Assembly (NCBI GenBank): GCA_038277395.1 | Contig: CM076190.1 | Span: 236,622,618-236,686,617, forward strand | DNA: 64,000 nucleotides | Direction: 5' to 3' | Source of the DNA: Dryocosmus kuriphilus | Lineage: Eukaryota > Arthropoda > Insecta > Hymenoptera > Cynipidae | In this document: in pieces, positions 40,952 to 50,864 of the stretch | Numbering within the stretch: position 1 is the first letter of the stretch | How the letters are laid out: every line of letters begins with the position of its first letter | The notes under the pieces: generated by a model | Database searches by the model: none | What the model was told of the DNA's origin: nothing | The model's input: the letters and a program-made list of their open reading frames with translations, nothing else | Translations under genes and position numbers: made by a program

Positions 40952-43900
40952 TCGAGGTACATCATAGCGGGGATGTACCTCTATCAAATTTGGACGAGTC
41001 CCAGATCAGCGCCCCCGCATTAAAGAGGATAAAAGGGCGGAGCCCTCCTAAGGTAGCAGACTTAGTCGAGGTTGAATACTGGGATAGGGAAATGGAACTG
41101 TTAGAATGGACCGGAACTTACAGCCCGAGGGACTACGATATAACACTCTTTATTACTAGGGGTGAGATTTTCATCAAAGAAAAAGATATCGGATTAGCCT
41201 TTGACATCCCACTTATCCACATTAAAAGCAAAAGTCCGGAGGCCCCCCTTACCGTACCCTCCTTCTCGAATATAGAACAAATTAGCCCCAATCTCGATCT
41301 CCCCGGAAATACTGATGAAGGTTCAAATATCGAACCTCATTACAGGACCCCTGTCTCCGTGTACAATTTATCGGAACTCCCTTATACACCATCACCCCTT
41401 TCGGGCCCTCAACCCTTATTGTATCTAACCCTTAACATTCAGGGACAATCGATCAAAGCCCTGGTAGATAGTGGCGCTTCACGGTCATTCATAGGATTAG
41501 GCGGTTTAAATTTAATTAAGAATCTCAAATTAAAAACTGTCTATAAAAAGGGTCGAGTCCGGGTAGCCAATAGTCAAATGGAAATAGTTTCCGAAGAGAT
41601 CATAGCCCCTATAGAGCTTCAGAGTCGTGTAAAATCGATTGGGATACTAGTATTAAAATCATTGCCAGTCGCTTTCGCGGTAGGCTTAGATTTTCTAAAA
41701 ATATTTCAAATCAATGTGGATTTTGAGGAAGAAAAATGGACTTTCAAAGACAATCCCAATCGAGTTTACACTTTTGAATGGGAGGATGAGTTCACAGAAA
41801 ATTGCTGTGGACTTAGAGAGCTCACTATGAGGGAGGCCGATCGGCTTAGCGAATTCCTAAAACGCGAGTTACCGGAACCAACCGGTAGACCCGGTTTGAC
41901 TAACCTTATCGAACACGTTATCGATGTAGGGGGCCACGCCCCCCCATCAAACAGCGTTACTATACGCGGTCCCCCAAAATTGTGGAGCTCACCATAGAGG
42001 AAGTTAATAAAATGCTAGCTCAGGACATTATGGAGCCCTCCAACAGCGGGTGGTCCTCGCCAGTAGTGATGGCTAGAAAACCAGACGGCGGTTACCGATT
42101 TTGTTTGGATCTCCGCAAAGTCAACGAGGTCACGAAAAAGGACGCCTACCCCCTACCCCAAATGAACGGGATCCTAGATAAATTACGGAACGCCAGGTAC
42201 ATCTCGAAAATAGACCTATACAAGGGCTTTCATGAGATCCCCCTCGAAAGGGGTAGCCGAGAGAAAACAGCGTTCACGGTCCCCGGACACGGTCTATTCC
42301 ATTTCAAGCACATTGCGTTCGGTTTAACGAATGCCCCCGCCACTTTTCAGCGCCTCTTAGACAGCCTTATTGGCCACGAGATGGAACCCCACGCTTTCGC
42401 GTACCTGGACGATATTATTATCGTCACGAAAACCTTCGAAGAACACCTCGAATGGCTCTCCAAGGTCCTGGGCATAATCAAAGAAGGCGGGTTAGAGATC
42501 AACCGGGAGAAATGCGAGTTTTGCTGCCCTCAGGTACACTACCTGGGATTTCTCGTTAACGAAAACGGCCTACAAACGGACCCTGACAAAACGGATCCCA
42601 TCCTAAAGTACCCTGCACCGCGTAACGCCAAAGAACTCCGAAGATTCTTAGGGCTATCGAGTTGGTACCGTAGATTCATCCCGCATTACGCTACGCTGGC
42701 TAGCCCCCTGACCTCGTTACTGAAGAATAAGCAAAAGTGAGTTTGGGATGTAGAACAGGAGTCCGCATTCGAAGACATCAAGCGCTGTCTTTCCGAAACA
42801 CCCATATTAGCTTGCACCAACTTTGAAATCCCTTTCGTGTTACAAACCGGCGCGAGTAATACTGGGCTAGGAGCGGTCCTTACACAAAACATCGACAACA
42901 CGGAACATGTCATATCTTTCGCTAGCAGGACCCTAACCGATGCCGAACGCAAATACTCAAACACCGAGAAAGAGTGTTTAGCCATCGTTTGGTTGATCCA
43001 AAAATTCCGAGCTTACTTAAAGGGTTATAAATTCACAGTAATAACAGACCACCGCAGCCTTCGGTGGTTACATAATTTGAGGAACCTTACCGGCCGTCTA
43101 GCAAGATGGTCTCTGTCACTCCTAGAGTATGAATTCGATATAGTTCACAGGAAAGGATCCTCCCAGCACGTCCTGGACGCTCTCTCCCGGATGTTCGAAT
43201 CCTTACCCCCCGAGGAGGTACTCCTAATCACACACTCGATCCCCCCGTGGTACGAAAGACGATTTCGCGCCGTTTCCGAACACCCTGAAAGGTTCCCCAC
43301 TTGGAAGATAGTCGAAGGGAGACTGTATCACTACCGAAACGACCCCCTAATTTCAGATTGCGTGGAAGACCTGGATAGATGTAAGTTAGTATTAGGCGAC
43401 AGCGAAAAAGAAACGGTTTTAGAAGAAGCTCATAACGTACCCCAATCTGGTCACCTCGGTGCACAGAAAACTTACAAGCGTGTTTCGGCAAAATATTATT
43501 GGCCCAGTTTTTATAGGGACGTAAGTAAATACGTGAATAGCTGTGCAGTTTGCCAGATGTGCAAAGTTGAGCAACAGGTATCGGCAGGTTTAATGAGACA
43601 CCGCGTAGTAGAGGAGCCCTGGGCTGTCGTGGCCGCGGATATCATGGGCCCCCTTCCGAGAAGTAAATCAGGATCCCAATATATTCTTGTGATTCAGGAC
43701 CTATTCACAAAGTGGGTTGAGATCGTACCCCTGCGGGCAGCCACCGGAAGAAAAATAGAGGCCGTATTCCGGGAATTTATTATCAACCGCTGGGGAACAC
43801 CCCGGGTACTCCTCACGGACAACGGTACCGTATTTGTGAATAGCACGCTCCGTCAACTGGCCGAGGAATTCGGCATAGTCCACACCACCTCGCCCCCGTA

Positions 43901-44498
43901 TCACCCCCAAGCTAATCCTGTGGAAAGGGTCAATAGAGTACTGAAAACTATGATCGTCTCCTTTATCGACAGGGATCACAGCACTTGGGATCAATACCTC
44001 CCCGAATTCCGTTTCGCCTATAATTCAGCCTTTCATTCCTCCCTTAAGTCTTCCCCTGCTTTTTTGAACCTTAGTAGAGAACGCCAACCCATTAACTCCC
44101 AGAAAAAACGAATTAGTATCGATCCCGTAGTCGAGCCCCGTAGCCCCGAATCGTGGAAGGAACGAATGAATCAAATACAATCCATGCGAGACTGAGTGAT
44201 TAAAAACTTGGACGACGCCTTCGCTAAACAATCAAAATATTACAACCTCCGTCATAGGCAGCTGAGGTTAGGTAAAGGTGACTTGGTTTTGTCCCGCTCT
44301 CGAACCGCGTCGTCGAAAATTAAAAATGTTTCCGCCAAGCTTTGCCCTCGTTATACCGGCCCCTTCAGAGTCTCGAAGGTGCTATCGCCCACGGTGTACG
44401 AAATCTGCCACCTAGATCGCAAATTCATTAGCAAATCTCATATAACCGACCTAAAACCCTTCATACCCCCTGATGATAGCTTGGATATTAACCCTTAG
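40894..44498 (+). pseudogene. pol: Gypsy-2 Pol: protease, RT, RNase H, integrase (broken)
   Basis: Protease: LVDSGASRSFIG at about 41464, with the normal DSG site. A 1-base frame change lies in the C/A-rich run near 41970. RT (frame from 41982): FCLDLRKVNEV, DLYKGFHEIPL and YLDD at 42402-42413. A TGA at 42738-42740 interrupts the frame after LLKNKQK. RNase H follows (TGASNTGLGAVLTQ near 42845). Integrase: zinc domain H..H..CAVCQMC at 43430-43560, then ADIMGP (43634), TDNGTVF (43816) and PVERVNR (43919), so the DDE triad is present. A second TGA at 44193-44195 precedes the tail with a GPF/Y box, RYTGPFRVSKV (44350). The stop is at 44496-44498. All three pieces after 41982 are in one frame. Confidence 0.9.
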
Positions 44499-45360
44499 GT
44501 ACCGAACCAAAATCGCCCCCAAAAACAAACTCAACGAACCACCGGGCACGGAGTATCTGCAGAAGTACGAGGGTCTCATTCACAAAATACTCCAGCGATA
44601 CCCTGGGTTTTTTAGTGCCCTACTAGAAGCCCAGAGGGCCCAGGAGGAGGCCAACTTGGTACGCGAAACGGCAACCCTTCGACATTTCCCGACGGAGGAG
44701 GAGTTCCTGGAGCACTACCGCCAGAGGTACGACCTATTTCCCCGTCACACCCTGCGCACGACGGACGCGGCAACTAATACCCCACCATTGAAGGGAGTGG
44801 ATCAAGCGACCCAAGCGAGACCAATAAAACAAACCGACGCAGCTACCAACACCATGCCTCCCGAACCCAAACGACCCCGCAAATCTCCACCATCATCTGG
44901 TCCCCACACTCCGAGGAGAACATACCCCCGCAGAGCCACCCCTACTCCAACCACCATGACTCCCGAGCCTACTCAACCTTCCAGATCGCCCTTTTCTTAT
45001 GGCAGATCCTCCCTCGAACTCATGCAATAATCGCCTACCCCAGGCCCTTCGACTTTCGAACTTAAGCAAGCGTCTACAGACATTTTCAATCCCTTCACCA
45101 TCATTAAAACGCCACCCCCTCAAAGAAAGATCCCTTCCCTCCTCGGCCTAAAAGTCCCAACCCCTAAGAGCATTGACTCCAGCACCATCAACTTCCTGCA
45201 GTCCTCAGCTCATTCCGGCTGCTGGAACTGCAAAAAACCGGGGCATCGGTACTCGTCTTGCCCATATAAAGATCGCCTCGGCGTGTTCTGCCGTCACTGC
45301 GGGGAGCCCGGGTACACCGTAGACACCTGCCCGGACCGCGCGACCCACCCCCGCGACTGA
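44473..45360 (+). pseudogene. Gypsy-2 ORF3: post-pol Gag-like protein with zinc knuckles
   Basis: This third frame starts at an ATG overlapping the pol end by 26 bases, in a different frame. It is open to a TAA at 45028-45030 and then continues in the same frame without stops to 45358-45360. About 295 residues: a helical, charged segment (YEGLIHKILQRYPG..LLEAQRAQEEAN), two TDAATNT motifs near residues 100 and 120, a proline/arginine-rich stretch, and a C-terminus with CWNCKKPGHRYSSC (45220) and FCRHCGEPGYTVDTCP. These closely mirror the Gag knuckles CWNCRQPAHRFMEC and FCFRCGKVGVTSTGCP. The second knuckle has Y where H is expected. No signal peptide or membrane segment is seen, so it is not an envelope. 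A nucleic-acid-binding accessory role is inference. Confidence 0.75.
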
Positions 45361-45854
45361 GCTCTCCCATCCCCTATCTGCAGCACCGAAAAACTCACGA
45401 TCCTCACATCCCCTTCCCCGTGTGAAAGACGCCAATGTCCCGAACCATTCCCCTCTACCATCAAACCCTACAGTCACACCATCCTCTCCACCTCCTGTTT
45501 AGAACCCCTTCGCTCTCGTGCATTCGGATTTACCTCTACATTTAAAAATTAGTCATAGAAGTAATAGATTTTCTTTTCCTATCTTCTCATCATCACCATG
45601 CATCACGTCGTATACCTTTTTCTTTTCAATTATATAATTTTCTTCTGTAATCCTCGTCTTGTTCATTTTTTTCTCTTCCCCTCACAAACCTAATTTTATG
45701 AACATCGACTTTCTCCATCCACTTTGGTTAATTCTAATTAGAACTTATTTCGCCCTATTTATTTTTTTTTGGTGTTTTGTTTGGTTACATTAATTTTCTT
45801 ACTACACAATTATCCAGCTAGGGAGCTCCGAATCTCGTCAACATTTTATAGTAG

Positions 45855-45887
<33 letters not shown>

Positions 45888-46051
45888 CAAGGCAGGTCAT
45901 TCAAAGTCTCAATTTGTACCTTTTAATCTTTCCTGAGTTTAATTCGCGAATAAAATTCTAAGCTTCACTCCTACTGAATTAAAATTTTAAATGTAATTTT
46001 TTATTTTGTTATCGTCTCCCGCCTCGGTTTGAGATCAGTTTGGTCCTCCCC
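45361..46051 (+). other. Gypsy-2 3' non-coding region
   Basis: Pyrimidine-rich sequence without a recognisable frame. A T run of 29 bases lies at 45859-45887. Confidence 0.6.
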
Positions 46052-46070
46052 AAAGGGGGGGGGGGGGGAG
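46052..46070 (+). other. Gypsy-2 polypurine tract
   Basis: AAA-G14-AG lies directly before the 3' LTR with one intervening T. It would prime plus-strand synthesis. Confidence 0.85.
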
Positions 46071-46071
46071 T

Positions 46072-47054
46072 TGTGATGTCGCCATTTTATTGGACATCAC
46101 AAAGTTCGTATTACATAGATTTTTCGAATTTATTTTTGACTCAAAAATTTCGTTCTAGAAATAAAAGAAATAAAGGAAAGCACCGGCTGACACAGACGGT
46201 AGATTCGGCACTTCTTAGCATTTTAATTTAGACCTAATTTAGATTTAACGTATTTCGGCTATTCATTCTGTTATATATATTCGCCTCGACCTCCGGGTCC
46301 CAATAAACAACCCCGAAAATTGAGCTGAGAGCATCCGCAACACCCCCTTGGTTGCGTCATCAACTAGGGTTCGTCGTCACCTCCAGTTCAGCGAGGCTTT
46401 TACTGTCATGTGACCTCCACCCGTCTCTTCCCTCCAAGGCAGATGTCTTTTTTTTTGAGTTTTGTTGCTTCCGACTTCTAACGTACCAGGCGGATTTCCC
46501 GCTGAAGAAGAAGGGAGCTGATTTTGAGGTCCAAGATACAAGGCAAGTTCCTGTTGAGGGCATATTTATAGTCTTTGTGGTCCAAGATACAAGGCAAGTT
46601 CCTGTTGAGGGCATATTTATAGTCTTTGAGGTCCAAGATACAAGGCAAGTTCCTTTTGAGGGCATATTTATAGTCTTTTGATGTCCAAGATACAAGGCAA
46701 GTTCCTGTTGAGGGCATAAATTTTGGGTAGTCCCCCCCCTAAACAAATTAGGGTGGGATGATTGGTAGTTCTCCCCTGCAATATTGAGGTAGAATGATTT
46801 TGTCTGCCGAGTTTTTATTTTGTTTTCGAGGTCTGGGGACATCACCAGCATGCAAAGGCAAGATTCCCGCTGCAGCAGACGATCGTAAGGAATCCAGCCG
46901 CCCCGTGCATTCACGAAGCCTCTCCAAGAAACAAGGAGAGAACGCGAAACCCCGGACGTGGAAGCAGGATAGAGGCGCAAGGAAGGAAGATCCCGAGGAG
47001 AAAAGAACAGGCGACGAGGCAGACCAATCAAAAGCGCGGATCATCAAGCGCGGG

Positions 47055-47086
<32 letters not shown>

Positions 47087-48813
47087 AACACATTAGATTC
47101 CCCCACTCTGCAGCTCCTCATTTGCGTTTCGTCGCCTGGGTGGGCACTAGTTTCAGGCATTCGCAATCGTGTATCCTTGTAAACCCGACGTTCCGGCCGG
47201 TCGAGCTTTCTCGTTCACTATTGTATAGTAATTCAGCTCTCTCTCGATGCTCACGGAAAGCAAGGTATTTGGAACTTTGATTTTTAACGGCCTAGCCTGG
47301 GATTTTTCGTGATTACAGTGGAAATTTCAAAGTAGATTTTGTATTCCCTGGCTGGGCGGTTGACTCCTTTAGTGAATATTATATTGATTTCTTGTTGAAT
47401 TGCATTTTGATTGTCCCGATTATGTCTCACTGATTTTCCCCGCTATGAAGTGCCGAAGGGTGGAGCCTATTGCTCGAAATGTATTTTTCCCGTAACCATG
47501 TATACCTTCTGTATTATTTTTCGAACATGTGTCCCCTCTTGCTCCCGTTACGAACACGACCTTAACCTGTACAATTCGAACCCCTCGTATTTTTCCTGAA
47601 CGCAATTCCCCTTTTTTGGGGTTAATTCGAGCCCCGTCTCTATTTTATTGAATTTTATTGCGCTATCATGTTAATTTTGTCGCATTGTGTTCCCTCCCCC
47701 ATTTTATCGAGTCTTATTTGCTGTAATATTAATTTTGTCGAATTGAATACCCTTCTCCTGTTTTATCGAACCTTAATTACCGTAATATTAATTTTGTCAA
47801 ATGGAGTTTCCCTTTTCTGTTTTATTGAACCTTATTCGCCGTAAAATTAATTCTGTTGAGCTGAGTTCCCTTCCCCATTTTATCGAATCTTATTTGCTGT
47901 AATATTAATTTTCTTGAACCGAATTCACTCGTCCATTTTATCGAAACCCCGTTTATTTTTCCCCAAGCCCCACTTTGCGTATCGAAAAACGGTTTATTTC
48001 ATCGACACCCACTTATTTATTGAGAATCATTTATTGTGACAAGTCCCTATTATGCACTGGAAACCCTTTTATTTGAATGAGTACCATTTTTCTTGTAACG
48101 AAAACGACTTATTGTATGTAGCCCCCCCACTTACGTATTGGAGACACGCGATACTTTTTTCAGGCCCCACTTATTTACCGAAAAAACCGCTTACTTTATC
48201 GAGCCCCATGTATTTACTGAAAACCAATTATTGTATAAAATTTTATGTATGCATTGAAGACCCGCCTATTTAATTGGCGAACGCCTTTTATTCTTTATAT
48301 TTACTGGAGACTTGTGTTAACTTTCCCTTTATTCTGTACTTTCTTCAATAATTGTTCAAAGCCGCTGAGACACTCTTTTATGAATAAATGTCGATTTTTA
48401 AGTTTTATAAAAGTAGTTGTTCCGAGCTTTATTAAATGATGTACAACCCATCCCCTCTACCGTAATCTAAGCAATTAGAGACTGAGTCAGTCGGCAAAGC
48501 TGGTAGTCCGGAAATGAGACTTTTTCTTGTATTTGGATCTACTGTCCCAGGAGGGACTGGCGCCCGCGGTTTTTTTTTTAGTTTTAGCGCTCTTGAGTTT
48601 GAGACAAAATTGAGTTATAGTGCTTTGGAGTTTTGGGTAGTTTTGAGTCTATTGTGTTTTAGAGTTTCGCGTAAACTTGAGTTTTAGCGTTCTGAGGCGT
48701 AGAGTTCATTGGGATTCGTTTTTAGTTTCATTTTCCGGATTGCCTTGTGCGTGATCCAGGTAGACCACACTGTTTTCTCAATTCCACCACCTGAGAAAAA
48801 GGTGCACGTCACA
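46072..48813 (+). repeat. Gypsy-2 3' LTR (2742 bp)
   Basis: Near-identical to 33816-36264 except for repeat changes. It has four copies of the 51-bp unit (46526, 46577, 46628, 46680) where the left LTR has two. It also has about 190 extra bases near 48020-48210. Scattered substitutions of a few percent separate the two. Confidence 0.93.
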
Positions 48814-49210
48814 ACTTACACTGTTTCCCTTGCGGCGAGGTTCATCATCACCCGCAAGCGGAACAAAACGGTTTAAAACAGGCACTTCACCATTGTCACC
48901 CTTGCGACGTTTGTTATTTCCCATGATGCCGAAATCGATGCACGGCGGAAGCACATGCCATCAATCATTGATCAATTTCCACGAATTCAATTTAGAATCA
49001 AATCTCATTGATATTGATAGCCAATTGTCAGAAAGGAAATGTCATTCCGATCAATCCCACCCTGAGGAAACACACAGCGACGGCTTAAGAGTCATCCATC
49101 GCCGTTCCGGCGCGAGGTCTTTTCCCGTGCTCAAGACGTTGGGGCGCTGGGACACGCATACGTGTGGACTCCTTCTGCGATCCGGGCTAGCGTGCGACTC
49201 TGCGGTTTAT
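48814..49210 (-). mobile_element. Jockey-type LINE, 5' part displaced by Gypsy-2
   Basis: It contains the ORF1 start at 48924 (minus), reading MGNNKRRKGDNGEVPVLNRF and running to NSVS at the junction. With one ACTT copy counted, the frame continues exactly into VSEKSDEKA at 33814. The rest, to about 49210, is the putative 5' untranslated region; the exact 5' end is not visible. Confidence 0.8.
48818..48924 (-). pseudogene. Jockey-type ORF1, 5' fragment
   Basis: Thirty-five codons plus two bases, basic at the start. It joins in frame with 33815 downward. See the main ORF1 entry for the knuckles. Confidence 0.8.
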
Positions 49211-49554
49211 CGTATGTGAGGTAAGAGAGCTCTCGAGCGTGTTTAGTGTATTAGGTTTTCTGTGTAGATACGGTTTGATGGTATGCGAGCCAATTTATGC
49301 AGTGTTCTCGTTGTTACTTGAGCAAGTGTTTTGTTTTTTCTTTTGGATTTAACTTTTCATAATAGGCTTTTTCCTCCACTCAGCGAGTGGAGGTTTTTTA
49401 TGCAGTAAAGTAAAGTAAAAGTAAAGCTTGTTTGAAATAAAGTTACATTCGTCATAGCAATACAGTGTTCTTATTTCACCGCCACGCACGAAGTCATCCA
49501 CCATCTCCTTTATATCGCTATCAACCTACCTTATATTTACGTTCAAATTAAACA
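49211..49554. other. Interval with a hairpin followed by T6
   Basis: No gene was seen. CCTCCACT-CAGCG-AGTGGAGG at 49373-49393 is a perfect 8-bp stem directly followed by TTTTTT. Confidence 0.5.
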
Positions 49555-49737
49555 ATGTGTATAGATCTAAACCGCATGATTCCAAAGATTGGCTTTTTGT
49601 ATAGATCTGAACCACATAATTTTAAAGAAAGGCCCCACATTGGCCCCTCCCGCCTGTGACGCAATATGTGCATAGATATAAACCGCATGATTCTAAATAT
49701 TGGCCCCCAACATTTGACCCACCATATCCGTCCCAAG

Positions 49738-49776
<39 letters not shown>

Positions 49777-49900
49777 ACGAGAAGCAATCCGTGTATAGAT
49801 CTAAACTGCCTTATTCCAAAGATTGGCTCTGTTTATAGATCTAAGCCGCATGATTCTAGAAACCGCCCCCCACCCCTAAAGATCCCTACTTTTTATAGAA
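49555..49900. repeat. C-rich minisatellite, second locus
   Basis: Variants of TATAGATCTAAACCGCATGATT at 49559, 49600, 49675, 49795 and 49835 are separated by C-rich spacers, including a 38-base C run at 49739-49776. The unit is the same as at 28835-29300. The following text to 49998 (AACGATCGGTAGAGAACTTT) looks like a separate repeat end. Confidence 0.8.
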
Positions 49901-49998
49901 GCACGCGCGTATACGAATGCAACGATGTGCCAAAATTTCAAAACGATCGGTAGAGAACTTTCGGAGATGTGCGATTAGGAACAAACAAACATTACATT

Positions 49999-50022
49999 TA
50001 TATATATATATATATATATATA
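49999..50022. repeat. (TA)n microsatellite
   Basis: Twelve TA units follow AACAAACAAACATTACATT. Confidence 0.9.
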
Positions 50023-50864
50023 GATTTTAAAACATTTGGAAATTTTTGAAGTATTTGAGAATTTCTGAACTTTTGAAACTTTTGAAATTTTTGTAAATTT
50101 GTAGAAATTTTGAAAAAGGTTTTAAATTTAAATTTCGAAAATTTCTGGTTATTTTGGAAATTTTTTAAGGTTTGGATATTTTAAGACTTGGAAACTTTTG
50201 CAGATTATGGAAATTTTGGACATTTTTGGTAATTTTGAAAAATATTGGAAATGTTTCAAACTTTGGGAAATTAAAATAATTTTGAAGATAAATAATTTTG
50301 ATATTAAATTTTTGTCGATTAAGGTAAATGTAACAATACCAGGCTCTGACCCTGTATCCGACTAATAATGACGAAGTAGAATAATATTAAAATGTATACA
50401 CAAAGTTGGGAAAGTCTTAATATTCCTAAATATAAAATGAGAATTTCTTTTTCAAATTATGATAAATTGCAAAGGTCTATTCTATTTTATTTTTTTAAAT
50501 AATTTAATTGATTAGGGAACTGCTCTTCATGGCTTCTCTACATTTCTTCGGTTTCTGAGGAAGAAACACGTGTACATTCTTGAAGGCATCACTAATCATA
50601 TAGTTAATATTTCTATGTGCAATAAACAATTTTGTGACTATTAAAGTATTTTGATGAAGTTATTAATATAAATTTTCATTGAAAGTTACTATTTATTTAA
50701 AAATTGATATGTTCGGTTACTCGTAAGTGACATCTCGCGCCCCGGCCAATAACCAACCATATGCTTACCTCGAGTGATGCCGCGCCGTTGGAGTGACTCG
50801 CGGTTTCATGTAAGACCATAGCGATTGTTATAAAGTTTTTAGGAAATTATCAGCGTTATGTCTC
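50023..50864. other. AT-rich interval with TTTTGAAAATTT-type repeats
   Basis: To about 50300 the sequence is made of variants of GAAATTTTTGAA. A more GC-rich patch at 50725-50810 precedes the pogo-like region. It includes an ATGTCTCACAAAATTGTAAGT at 50860-50880, which looks like a start codon followed by a splice donor. Confidence 0.4.

Larger units (their letters stand above)
33816..48813 (+). mobile_element. Gypsy-2: 15-kb Ty3/Gypsy element with very long LTRs
   Basis: The element is flanked by a 4-bp duplication ACTT (33812-33815 and 48814-48817), inside Jockey ORF1. LTRs are 2449 bp (left) and 2742 bp (right); both begin TGTGATGT and end ACGTCACA, inverted termini. A primer-binding site follows the left LTR and a G-rich polypurine tract precedes the right LTR. 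Internal order: repeat-rich leader, gag, pol (PR-RT-RNase H-IN), ORF3. LTRs differ by a few percent plus repeat-copy changes, so insertion is older than Gypsy-1. Frameshifts at homopolymers and C-to-T type stops make the copy defective. Confidence 0.95.

Noticed and set aside
44473..45360. Envelope gene after pol
   Set aside because: No signal peptide, membrane segment or fusion-like region; the end has zinc knuckles.
46352..47096. Repeat-containing frames (VQDTRQVPVEG...)
   Set aside because: They read through the 51-bp LTR units and are not conserved between LTRs.
49656..49953. Proline-rich proteins
   Set aside because: The proline runs are the 38-base C tract of the minisatellite.
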